This document shows, one piece after another, positions 51,672 to 63,800 of a stretch of 64,000 bases of DNA (position 1 is the stretch's first letter; every line of letters begins with the position of its first letter). This stretch comes from Tetrahymena thermophila SB210 (taxonomy: Eukaryota; Ciliophora; Oligohymenophorea; Hymenostomatida; Tetrahymenidae): the NCBI RefSeq assembly GCF_000189635.1, contig NW_002476322.1, positions 310,001 to 374,000 of the forward strand. The letters run 5' to 3'. A model generated the notes under the pieces. It was not told the origin of the DNA, did no database searches, and worked only from the letters and a program-made list of their open reading frames with translations. A program made the position numbers and the translations under genes.

Positions 51672-52163
51672 TCACACATGAAATACTAGTAAAATATTTC
51701 TTTAGAATATCAGTAGTTAGCATATATTAAAAAGCTTCATATAAACTAAGAAATTAAATAATTTATAAATTAAACTCTTAATGCCAGTCAAACAACCATA
51801 CTTAGTTAAATTCAAACTTGCTTTAATTTCCTTTTAGACAATATAAAAGTAAGAAGTTTTTAACTGTAAAATATTTTTTAAAACTAAAAAAAATGAATTT
51901 TTTATTAAATAAACTACAAATTAAGCAAATTACCTTATATTAATTAGTTTAAAATTTATATTAATATATAATTTACCCTTAAAAATTATTGATTATATAA
52001 GATAGCACTTACAAGCAATAATTGTTAAAATTCTTAATATTACTTAAGTACACTTCTATCAATTAATATAAATTATTTTTCTAACATTTTATCAAAATAA
52101 AATTACCTATTGGTAAAAGGAGTTGGAAATGATAATTGTTATATCCAAATCTATTTCAATCAT
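51672..52163 (-). CDS. Hypothetical small intron-containing gene with a 12-nt exon
   Basis: Exon 52107-52163 opens MIEIDLDITIIISNSF. A 51-nt intron then leads to a 12-nt exon 52044-52055 (Lys-Cys-Thr-Gln), and the last exon 51672-51863 encodes EIKASLNLTKYGCLTGIKSL plus a hydrophobic end, stopping at TGA. All are phase 0. Two GTAA donors between 51920 and 52030 suggest further very small exons that could not be placed. No family is recognised, and the start may lie further upstream. It resembles the microexon gene at the right end in intron style. Confidence 0.38.
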
Positions 52164-52501
52164 AATTTTGACTAAAACACATTTTAAATTTTTTTTTTTT
52201 GATAGAAAATAAAAAATAAGAAAAAAATGGTAAATTAAATATATTTCTTTTTTTATAGATAATATAAACTTGAATAGCCTTAGCATTTACTGATTAAATA
52301 ATAGATTTGGTAATAAATAAATTAAGGTTTGTGGCTGTTGTATTATTTTAAACATTTTTTATAATAATTAATTTTGAAAAAGTGTGTATTAGAAATAATC
52401 AAAATTACAGAATATAGATCCTATTATTAATATCTATACATTACAGATCATAATTGTACTTTTCTCATAATCTATTGATAATATTAACTTCTTTGCAATT
52501 C

Positions 52502-53313
52502 ATGAAAATTTAAGAAGCAGGTAATTAATCATATAATTGTAAATTAGATAAATATGAAATTAAATTATCAATAGACATTAATTATTAAAAGTAATTAACT
52601 ATATTCCCTCTTATCTCATAATTTGCAATTCACATAAATTAAAGAGGTTCTGAGGAATTTAATAACTCTGATTTAAATTTAGACTAATAATAGTCAGAAT
52701 AATTGAGGTTTTCTATTAACTAAATTAGTTTATTTAGTCAAAATTTTAAATTTATTTGTGGATATAATTAAATCGAACCAATTAAAAGATAATTTATTTA
52801 ATTAAAGTAAAGGGAATATTTTGTATTATTTAAATTTATATTAAATAAGATTCCATCTAAAATAGAAAAATCTTAATAAATATTTCAATATTACTTTATT
52901 GTGTCAAATTGTTTAAATTCATATTTTAATAATTTAACATTCAATTCATAAAATTTAGCTTATTTTATTAATATTTTATATTAAATAAATCAAATTGATT
53001 TTAGATGTTTAGCTATTAAAATGATATTAAATTATATTTTTTATTTTAATAAATGATTTTTATTTGCTTTACTATGAATTTTATATTTTTTTAGAGGCTT
53101 GCTAAAAACAATGTAAAGATTAAATAGGCTTTAATTGATTTATTAGGAATAGACTTTTAACAACAAAAAATTAATTTTTTAATACGAATAATACGAAATC
53201 AGCTTAAAACATCAAAGTTTATTTATACATTTTTTTATAATTCAGTGGTTAATATTTTGTGTATATTTATCGACTATTTTTATAAAGATACTTTTTTTAT
53301 TAATACAAATTGA
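52502..53313 (+). CDS. Hypothetical gene, probably two exons
   Basis: From ATG 52502 a frame runs about 185 codons with coding-like residue use (NQSYNCKLDKYEIKLSID, RGSEEFNNSDLNLDQQQSEQ). It then meets AT-rich DNA, and a second coding-like block (RLAKNNVKIKQALIDLLGID) runs from about 53093 to TGA at 53311-53313. A TTTTTTTAG acceptor precedes the second block, but no good donor in the right phase was found, so the join is unproven. The frame is also open upstream of 52502 to about 52270, leaving the start uncertain. No family is recognised; a decaying gene is possible. Confidence 0.33.
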
Positions 53314-53422
53314 TAATTTACATTTTATTTGTGTTAATAGAAATAGAACAAAAGTTCGAATAAAAAGGATAATTAATTTAATTTTCTGAAATTACTTTAG
53401 ATTTAAGAATTACTTAGACAAA

Positions 53423-56160
53423 ATGAAAATTCAACTTTAAATTCTACTAATCATCTTTTTTTTCCTGCGGGATATTTATTCTGGTAATTTATTTTGTAAA
53501 AATTATACTAAAATTAGCATTTTATATAGATGGTTTATTAATAAGTGATGAATTTCAGTTAGAAATGACTGCATCCTCTATCTAAGGATGGCCTAGTCTC
53601 ACAATTAAATGTACATCATTAGATTATGTTAACAGAAACAAATAGTTGATGTATGGTATTATTGATAAAATGAATAACTAAAACATTCAAAAGACTTACA
53701 CCATTACTTAACCACATTCGAGTTTGTCTGTAAGAGTAAATATCTACACAATAAGGAATTTTGCAGCTAGTGATAACATCTAAGTGTTTATGGATGGAAC
53801 TATGTAGGGTTAATATCAAAAAGCAGCCAATTAAAATCTTGGAAAAATACTTTGCCTAACAAAATATGATTACCTTTATTAATTTTATAAAAATATTACT
53901 CATTCAGCAAATACATTTACCTTAGCATTTTAATCATCTATTTCTACTTATGCATCAACAGGAGGATTTGCATTAAGTGAGCTATATATTGAAATAGATA
54001 CTTGTTATCCTGGATGCTAAACTTGCTCTGGACCTGCAAATGTACATTTTAATATAAAATAATTAAATTCTAATATAGATCTAATTTCATTTAAATATTA
54101 ATAAACATATGCAGCATTTATAAAATATAAAATATAATTTAATTAAAATTTTAAACCATAAATTATTTTATTTAATTTTAAGGGTTAAATAAAATTAAAC
54201 AAAATTTTTTTTTTATAAAAAATACCTAAAAAAATCAAATTACAAAAAAAAATTAGGAATATCTTTCATGCTGAATGAGCTTAATATTTCTTTTCTTAAA
54301 AATAAAAGCTCAAAAAATATTATTAATTTGAAAATAAAAATTTTTTTAGTATAAGGAATTAACTAATATATTTATTTTCCTAGTAATTGATTGTATTTTA
54401 TAATATTTCTTTCTAATTGCTATCCTTTAACTTTAAATTTTTACTCTTTGAGAAATGTGGCAAAATCATGCTAAAATTATATATAACTTATTGATAACAT
54501 AAATAAAATAAATTACTATTAAATTCAACTTTATAATTTTTATAATACAGAATTAATGTCTCACATGTATAACAGGAGCTGTTGCTAATAATGGTTAATG
54601 TTAATGTACAACAGGTTTTGCTTACTAAACATCTTGTGTACCTACCTGTCCTTCTGGATCAAGAGGAGAACCTACTTTATTAATATGTGTTTAAGATTAT
54701 TGTGATGCATCTGTTTGTGCTACGTGTGACAATACAACAAAATCATGCACTTCTTGCAAATCTGGTTTTTATTTACTATATAATTAATGCGTAGCTACCT
54801 GCCCTACTTATACTATTAAATAAGGAAATGTTTGCTAAGATATACTGCCATCAAGTAATTTTTAAAAAAAATTATCCAAAAAATTAACTATTCTTATTTT
54901 AGATGGGATGTATCTACTTAAAGCTCTATTTTAAACTTTTGTTTCTGAAAGTGAAATCGCTGCTGGTGGACTAACAGTTACTGGTTTAGAAGGAAACGGA
55001 TACGGTACAGTAACAAGTTCTGGAGCTTATACATCTGTCTGTAATGGAGTTTATTATATTGGTGGCTATATGTTAGCTGCAAGTAATGCATCATTTAAAA
55101 GAACTTTTACTTAACTGTAAAAATAAAATTTTATTTATATTAATAATGATATTTTTAATTTTTAATTTAAACATTTTTAGGCCTCCTCATTCTTAAATAA
55201 GAGTTGGTTTTACATTCGTAGCTATAGATAATTGGGATAAAGAATACATTTACATTAATTATGATGGTTAATAGGCTTCCAATTTCATGGTAAATGAAGC
55301 CATTACTATAGATAAATTGTGCGGATTAGAAAAATTTATGGATTTGGTTTTTTATGTAGACAAAACTGCAATACATACAAGTCCTACTCTTAATTTAGAA
55401 ATAAAGGCCACACTTTCTTTAAATTCATCATAAAAATCTTATGGTCTGAGAAATTTATTTGTAATTTTAATCCAAGTAAAAATCAAAATTATTATTATTA
55501 AATGCCAATAAAAACTCATTTTTATTTCAAACTAAAGTGTAGTTAATGGTGTATATCGTGCAATCCAACAGCATGCTTGTAATGTGATATCACACACTAT
55601 TTATACAAAGGATCTTGTTATGTAACTTGTCCAACAACTACATACATAGATTAAAATAGAGAATGTCATGATTGTGATGCTTCTTGTGCTACTTGTGGTG
55701 GCCCAAGTAAATTTCTTTAGTTTTTATATTGAAATCGATAAATAAACAAATTAATTAATTATTAGATAATACTGATTGTATTACTTGCCCACCTGGAAAA
55801 TTACTATATAATAATGGTGGTTGGACCTGTGTAAGTAATTGTCCTGCTACAAATTATTACAGTGATGGTACTAAATGTTAAAAATGTGATTCAAGTTGCT
55901 TGACTTGTTTTGGAGGTAAATTTGTTTTAATTATTTTGCAAAATTAAACATATTTTTTATTAAATAACATTAAAAGGATCTAATAATAATTGTCAAACAT
56001 GTAATGCTGGAGTTTTTTTGTATTAGAATTAGTGCTTAGCAAGTTGCCCTTCTAATACTTTTGTTAGTGGAAGTACTAAGATTAAATTATTATTGAATTT
56101 GTACATAAAAATATTTTTATTTTATTAGCCCAATGTATTAACTGCCAGATTAATTTTTCT
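53423..56160 (+). CDS. Secreted cysteine-rich protein, multi-exon, 3' end unresolved
   Basis: The start MKIQLQILLIIFFFLRDIYS is a signal peptide. The first intron is 53484-53529, the second 54042-54550, and about five more follow, each beginning GTAA or GTAC and ending in a run of T then AG. The first 200 residues look like a beta-sandwich lectin-like domain ending in CYPGCQTCSGPAN. The middle has cysteine clusters (CDASVCATCDNTTKSC), then a second beta-rich domain (GGLTVTGLEGNGYGTVTSS), then further C-x2-C repeats (CDASCATCGGPS, CQTCNAGVFLYQNQC). Likely a cell-surface or secreted protein. Past about 56090 the frame remains open but reads like non-coding AT-rich DNA, with a leftover CINCQ, before it runs into the duplicated segment. 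Confidence 0.65.
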
Positions 56161-56203
56161 TATTTAATACTAAACAATATTTTTTTTAATAGACCCTTAG
56201 ACT

Positions 56204-58459
56204 ATGATTTGCAAGCAGTGCTTAAAATGCGATGCTGGTTGCTTGACTTGTAAAGGTCCTTTATCAACTAATTGTTTAGCTTGTTAAACTGGTAAATATC
56301 TTTTTTAAGATAATTCTTGTTAGACGTGCAATCCTAAATGTTAAAGTTGTAAAGGAAATCAACCAACTGATTGCCTCACATGCCCCTCAGGTAAATATAT
56401 GTTCGCAGATAACTCTTGTAATAACTGTGACACCTTAAATAGGTTCTATATAGATGGGCTTAAGTGCTTGTAATGTAATCCTCAATGCTATAATTGCCAA
56501 GGACCTCTACCTACTAATTGCCTAACATACCCGAAAGGTGAATACTTGTTTGCAGATAACTCTTGCTAAAATTGCAATACAAAAAATGGATTCTTTATAA
56601 GTGGAATGAAATGTTTAAAATGTAATGCTCTATGCTAAAGTTGCAAAGGCCCTCTACCTACCGACTGTTTAACTTGTCCTTTAGGGAAATATTTACAATC
56701 AGATCGATCTTGCTAAGATTGCGATACCTTTAATGGATACTTTATAGATGGTATAAAATGCAATAAATGCTTTGGTAAATGCTCAAGTTGTTCAGGACCT
56801 CTACCTAATGATTGCCTAACATGCCCAGTTGGGAAATTTTTATTACCAGATTATTCTTGTTAATATTGTAATACTTAAGATGGTTTCTTTATTAGAAATA
56901 CTAAATGCATTCCTTGCAATCCTGGATGCAAAACATGTAAAGGCTCTTTGATCACTGACTGCTTAACTTGTCCTGATTAGAAATATTTATTTACAGATAA
57001 CACTTGCCGTACTTGCTTAACAAGTAAAGGTTATTTTAAAAAAAATATATAATGCCTACCTTGTGATCAAACTTGCTAAACATGCTTTGGAGAAAATAAG
57101 AATCAATGCTTAAGTTGCACTGAAAACTCTTAACTCTTTTAAAGCTTTTGCGAGTAATAATATGATACTTATCATTCAAATTACTTCAGTAATTAGAAGA
57201 TTGAATAGACCTAATAATATTTTCAAACAGGAGGTTAAATTTCTTTTGCAAGCTCTATAACTTCAAGCATAATTCTATCTATGATATCATCATCAAGCTT
57301 TAGTTTAGTTGCTACCGGCTTAAATTCTTAAAAAGTTAGCTATCATATCCTTATAAATACAAAATTACCTGCTTAAATATCTAAAGTGTTTATTGAATTT
57401 AAATCTTCATTTCCATCCATGTAATATAAATACCTAAATGCTTATGAAAGCATATTGGATCAAAGTGACACTTAATTTTAAGATTCTAGATATAAACTTG
57501 TCAACCTTTCATTTAACATATTATAATCATGTGGACATACCTTATTCGTTTTTGGAATCTGTTTATTTGTCTTTATTTCATTTTATTTGCTTGTAGAAAA
57601 GTTAAATGACCAAAATACAATCCAGTAAAAATCAAAGATCGTCTATCAAAGATTAATCAGCAACATTATTATCTAATTCTGTTAACTGGTAATTACTATG
57701 CTTGTAGTAGGTATTAATCAATAAATAAAATCTTTTTTTCTTATTAGTGAGTCTATTGGATTATTATTATAAAAAGTCATTTTGGTAATCTTACTGGCTT
57801 ATCTCTCTATAATTTTGTTTTCTTAGTAAATTTAGGTGTTAAATAAAATTAAAAAGAAAGATTATGATAATCTTAGTTTTGATGAGATAAATAGAGAAAA
57901 ATTATTAAATGGTGCTATTTTTGATTGTAAGATAAGAAGAAATGTTTATTATGTTTGTTTCTTCTTGGAAAATATATTATTTCCAACGGTAATTATTTAA
58001 CTGAGCTCTTTTTGGTTAATTGCTTTGATATTATCTATAACAATTACATCTATAGAATTAATCATTTTCATTTATTATAGGCCCTTTCTATCAATGTTAA
58101 CTAACCTATATTCTATAATAAATAGTTTTGTTTGGTTAGTATTCTATATATAATATTTAATTATAAACTTTTATATCTAAAAGAATGAATTTAGCAGTAG
58201 CTTTGTAGATAATTTAGATACAGTTTGCTAATCATTTCTAATCACTATATTTATAGTTATTGGATTGCAACCTTTATATTTATTAATAGCTCTGATTCAA
58301 TAAATTATTACAAATATTTAATAAATGAGAAAAGCAAAATAGGATAAATGTGATATAGATAATTATTTCATAAAAAAATCTTCTTAAATAGAATTAACGC
58401 ATTAAAACATGATAAGATTTAAATATGAAAAGTATAAAAAAAAATAAAGAATGTTTTGA
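56204..58459 (+). CDS. Contracted duplicate of the cysteine-rich surface protein tail
   Basis: A TGA-free frame matches the C-terminal part of the 46722-51011 gene: about seven cysteine repeats, the spacer, all the hydrophobic segments and the basic tail, with matching 3' flank. It begins abruptly at MICKQCLKCDAGCLTC with no signal peptide. The frame is open upstream to about 55950, so it could be the 3' part of the preceding signal-peptide gene. One repeat has Tyr where the paralogue has Cys (CLTYPKGEY), and many differences are silent or conservative. The lack of stops across 750 codons suggests function or a recent origin. Whether it is transcribed as a fusion or is a truncated duplicate is undecided. 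Confidence 0.6.
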
Positions 58460-58630
58460 TTGATCTATCTAAAAAATTTCTTAATTATATTGAAATTTAA
58501 TTTTCTAAAAGTTATATTATTAAATATTGGTAATAAAAATATTTAATTTTTAATAAAAACAAACTAAAATTATATAAATTTATATTGTAAACTTAACAAA
58601 TTAATTAATAAATAGTTTTTAATTTTTCCA
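56205..58630 (+). repeat. Second copy of the segmental duplication
   Basis: Homologous to 48090-51190 including about 170 nt of 3' non-coding sequence, in direct orientation about 7.7 kb away. It accounts for most of the 348-nt gap before the next gene. Confidence 0.75.
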
Positions 58631-58807
58631 AAATTTAATTTAATTAATTAGTAAAAATTAAACTTATTTCTTGTAAATTGAATACCTACTTATAACAATT
58701 TTTATTGCATTTATAAATAATGATATACATTTTTTGTACAATAATATTTATAATTTTATTTGTTTATCAAGTGAAACAATTTAATTTTTTGATTTTCAAG
58801 ATAGAAA

Positions 58808-60651
58808 TCAATCATCCCATGTTGATGCCTTTTTATTACCGTCATCAAATCCTAATGCTTATTTTAACTTTTCTTTCTTCTTTTATTCTTTCTTCTAGAC
58901 ATGAGAATATTACTTGATATGTGATTGCTTTTTAATAGCTGCTGAGTTGAATTCAATTTTTTGAATAGCTGTCTTCTTTTTATGTTATCCTTCTTGACCT
59001 TCTTTTTTGTCCTATTTTATATATTTGATTTAAAATATTTTCTATTAAATATATTTTCTTACATTTTTAAAGTTCTTTTTCTCTTGATTTTTTTATGCTT
59101 TTTGTATTTATTTTTGGAGATTTTCAAGATCGTCTAGCTCGTTTTCGTCATTTTCTTCATCTTCATTTTTAAATGATTAGTTGCTATTCTTTCTTATTTT
59201 TTCTTAGTGCTTTTCTTAGATTTTGGCTTCTTTTTTGCTTAATTGCTCATGTTTAAATAGAGGTTTTTGAGGTTCATCTTCATTATCTTATTTGAAATAC
59301 TTTTAAGATATTTTTTTGAGTTCTTCTTATTCATCAATTTAAGAATTCTTTTTCATGTATCCTTTAGAGTCATTTGTATTCTTTTTAAAGTCCTTCTTAA
59401 AGTCCTTTTTATATTCTTTACCATCATTTCCTTTTTATTTTTTAACAGTTTCATCAGCTCCCTACTTTTATTCAGGTTCTGGAAGCCCAAGTTGCTATCT
59501 CTTTTCATGTCTCTTTTCAAATTTCTTTTTAATTTTTTCTTCCTTAGTTAAATGACCTCTTTTTTCTACTTGAGTAACCTTTTCTACCAATTTTTTATTG
59601 TTAAATATTTCGAGAGATGGAACTATTTCATGGATTTCTTCAGGAGTAATATTTTCTAAGATAGGATTACTCAATAAACTAAAGTTAGACAAACATTTTA
59701 ATTATTGCAAACCTTCTAAGTTTCTTTTTAATTCAAAAAATATTATCAATAGTTTAATTTATAATGAATATTTATTTATTTACTCTTATTTCGAAATAAG
59801 ATTCTTTCCAAGATCAAGAATACGAAGCTTGCTGTTGTTTTAAAACGCATTTTCAGGGATTTCTTTGATTTGATTTTCATTTAATTTAACTTCCTTAAGT
59901 TGTTAAAGCTTTTCGAATCCTTCAATTGCCTTTTTATGAAAATGTATGTGAATATTTTAACACTTTTATAAAAAACTAATCTACCTTAATCTAATTATGA
60001 GAAAGATTAACTTTTTCTAATTAAGGATGAATAAGATTTTCTATTTTTTTAATCTTGTTATTTGATAGAACTATTTATTAGTTTTAAAAAAATATGTTTT
60101 ATTTGTGAACTTTCATATAATTTAAAGCAAATAAATTACTTAAAGTATTCAAATTAGCCAATTTAGATATTCCTGTAATAGAAGTAATTTCGTTATTATT
60201 TAAAATCAATGCCTTTAAATTTACAAGCTTATCTAATCCTTCGATTTGTTTGATCTTTTATTTACATTTTGATAATAATTTTTTATATTGTGATAAAAAT
60301 TAAATTTCTACTTAATTGTAACCAAGATTTAAAACGACCAATTATTATACTGAGACAAATTCAGGCATTTTAGTAATTGAGTTCTTGCTAAAATTGACAT
60401 TTGTCATTTCTTTAAGCTTTGCTAAAGACTTATTTATGTTAAATAATTTTTTAATCATCGCAATTATTAATAAATAAATTTATTTTTACTGAAATGTCAT
60501 CAATTTAGTTATCACTGCAATCTATTCTTTAAACCTTGCTAAAAGCACTGAAATCAAACATACTTATTTTTTGACCCTTAAAGACTACGTCAGTTATTTG
60601 AGCCTTATTAGAAATTTTTGAAGCTTCTTCAATTGTGCTAACTTTTTTCAT
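58808..60651 (-). CDS. SDS22-like leucine-rich-repeat protein with Lys/Glu-rich tail
   Basis: Exons 60490-60651, 60312-60416, 60140-60254, 59985-60070, 59784-59929, 59063-59723 and 58808-59011 sum to 1479 nt, 492 residues. Residues about 40-230 carry seven or eight 21-23-residue LRRs of SDS22 type (KQIEGLDKLVNLKALILNNN), capped by a domain with NPILENITPEEIHEIVPSLE. The remaining 260 residues are highly charged (KKDFKKDFKKNTNDSK, NEDEENDENELDDLE) and end in GFDDGNKKASTWDD. The layout suggests a nuclear or nucleolar scaffold, but no specific orthologue is recognised. Splice choices were set by in-frame TGAs inside the introns. An in-frame upstream ATG at 60735 would add a hydrophobic run and is less likely. 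Confidence 0.72.
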
Positions 60652-60892
60652 TTTGAAAACAAATAAATCTAAGTAACAAAGAAAAACAAATAAAATAATA
60701 AGATATTTTTGATATTTAATTAAATAAATTATCAAATAAATCGTATTTCTTATTGTTTTTAATCGATAGATCTAATTAGATTTATTTTTAACTCTTTAAC
60801 AAGTCACAAAGTAAAGTAGATATAGCAAACTTAAATAAGACAATCATAAAAAATATTAAAAAAAAGAATTCATTATAAATTAAAAACTATTC
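60652..60892. other. Short intergenic gap
   Basis: AT-rich DNA between the stop of the microexon gene and the start of the LRR gene; nothing recognised. Confidence 0.5.
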
Positions 60893-63800
60893 TCACCAAC
60901 CATTCAAGGGAACTAATAAATTGATTAAATACTGTCTTTTTTAAAGCTAAATGAAAAGCTATTTAAAAAATTCTTAAAAATAAGATAAAATCCATTTCTA
61001 ATAAAATAAAAAGAAAAAATATTTTATAAAGTGAAACAATTAAATTAAGAATAAAGAAATTATTATAGTAGTTAGATAGTTAGTTACTAAATATATAAAT
61101 ATATAATTTACAATAAATATTATATTAAAATATTTATTAAATTTTTATTTAATTTAATTTATAAACATATAATTTATTAGTTTTAAATAAAATTTTAAAT
61201 AAATTAAAATAAAAGTTAAAATACAATTACCTACTTCAAAATATTTCTAAAAGTATTAAATTCATTATCTTCATAAATGAGCCATTTTTCTCTTGAATCC
61301 TCATTAATCTGTTAATTCAGTCTATTTTATTTAACATATTGTGTAAAATTAAAAAATAAAATTCAATATATTTCCAATTTAAATTTGGACAATCAAACTT
61401 AAATTTATTGATTTTTTAAAATAATTTAATATGAATATTTAATTGTCAGAAAATAAAATAAAAAATTTTTTTTATATTCTTTCATTTCTTTCAAAAGACC
61501 ATTTATTTTTAAATAAATAAATAAATTATTTTAGTTTTAATTAATTTATAATAGCTAAAAAAATATTTTCTGTTATTTAAAAGGTATAATTTTTAATTAA
61601 TTTAAGGCTAAAAAAGAGTGCCTACCTAACATTATATTTAATTTTGAGGAAGGTTTAAATTTTATAGAAATTCATTTCAAAATTTTAAAGTGAATAGGCT
61701 GTAGAATTTAATTTAATAACGATAATAATAAAAATATAAATAAATATTTATATTCATTTTTAATAACTTTATTTATTTATAAAATTTATCTTAATTTAAT
61801 TTTTAAAAAAATTCTTATCATAAATATCAATTTCATTGTTTTGTAAGATATTGAAGTATTAATAGTTATTATTATATTTTATATTTTCATTTTTTGGCTA
61901 TTAAATAAAAATATTAACTTATTTATTTTTAACCAAATAGCTTTTTACATAACTGTTAAAAAAAGTATTTTTACTGATTAAAATTGATAAAAAAAGGAAT
62001 TACATTAATTTATTTATTCTGAGATTGTTCCCTTAATATCTTTCTATATTTGACCATGATTTCATAACAGCTAAAACACTATTTGAAATATTTAAAATTA
62101 AACTTTGTCATTAATTAATTTTTTTACATTCTATTTTAAATATCAGATTATCATTGATAAAAATACTTTTACACTTAAATGATTTACTCCTTCCTAATTT
62201 TAATTGAAATATTAAATTTAATGCTAAAATAAAATTATTTAAGTACTCCAAACTTTATGTCAAAACGTGATCATAAAAATATAAATAATGAATTCTTCAA
62301 AGTAATTTACTGTCTATTTTATTAAAAACCTTAATATAATAATTTTTTAAATGAAAATATTTACCGGATGCTATTCAATTCAAAAAGAAAATATCTTTTA
62401 AATTTGTATATTTTTATGAACTAATTTTACAAACTAATTATTATAAAATACATTAGACAATTACTTTTATAACAATTAATTTTACTTTCTATGTGGAATT
62501 GTTAATTTTAAAAAAGTTAACAATAAGGTAAATAGCTAGATAGTGAAAACAAAAATACCTTTCCATGCTTATTAAAATAACCAATATTTAATATTTTGTG
62601 TAGCTATAATAAAAATGATAATACTTCATCTTCCTAAATAAAAGATTTAAAAAATATGTAAATTATTTAATTAATATTTAAAATAAATTTACATGCTAAA
62701 ATCAATTGAAAAATTCTTTAAAAACTAATTATTATGAACAAAATTTACTCCCTAAATAATTTAATTAAAAATTTAAAATATTTAATAATATCAAATAACT
62801 AACAACTTACTCCCTGTTTTATAATTATTTTATCATTTAGAATCCATATAATTAATATAAGAAATATTACTGCGCACTATTATTTTAATTTTAAAATAGA
62901 TTAGATATAAATTAAACTCAAATACATGTTTACTTTCTTTTTCCAAATAAGTGATTTAATTTATTGAAATATTAAACAATAATTTACTTCCTACAATTTA
63001 AATAAATATTTCAGCATTATTCAAACATTTTTATGATAATAAATTAAAATTTTACTAACTATTTTTTATAAATGTCATCTTAATAGATTAAATTTGTAAT
63101 TAATTTACATTATCCCACTAATTTTTATAAAATATTTATTTAATCTTAAATTAATTAAATATTTAATTTTACGTTGTTCCACTTTAGATGTAAATAAAAA
63201 AAATATTTTTTTGTAAAATTTGTAATTATTTTACTATGCCCTTTTTCTATTTAAATAACAATTTAGGTTGTATTAATTTTATTTATAAAATTTACCAAAC
63301 ATCTTAAATTAGCTTCATCCACAGCATTTTGCTTTATTTTCTATTTAAATTATTTTATTTTTTAATAATAAAGTACTTATTAAATTATCTACTTAAAGCT
63401 CTTCAAAAGCCTTGGAGTCCATGCTAATATTCTATAAAAAAAATGAATCTTAAACATTTTAATAATATAAGCAATTTACTGCAAGCTAGGTTTTAGTAAA
63501 TGATATTTTTCTTTTCAGTTGGGTAGGTGTTTTTTGACTCAAATTTATAGATGGTAAATTTTCATTTTGATCTTGTATTTATATCTTTTTTTCTGGTTTT
63601 GTTGGTAGTCTATAACCTTCTTCTTTATTGCTAAGAATTTTCATTTTAAAATAAATTTTTATATAATTTTTTTAATCAATTTATTTAGGTACTTCTATGA
63701 AAATCCTCTAAGAGTATTTAATTTCAAATTTTATTCAGGCGAATTTGATAATTGCTCTTAATCATTCTTCTTTTGCGATTGGCTGTATGTTTTACTTCCT

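Noticed and set aside
59267-59692. Overlapping plus-strand frames at 59.3-59.6 kb
   Set aside because: Antisense shadows of the charged tail of the SDS22-like gene.
62365-62394. A 30-nt exon in the microexon array
   Set aside because: It contains an in-frame TGA; the internal acceptor giving a 6-nt exon (62365-62370) keeps the frame open.
63642-63644. ATG as the start codon of the microexon gene
   Set aside because: An upstream exon running to the window edge splices past this ATG (intron 63631-63692) into the same frame, so the ATG is intronic in the better model. It remains a fallback start.
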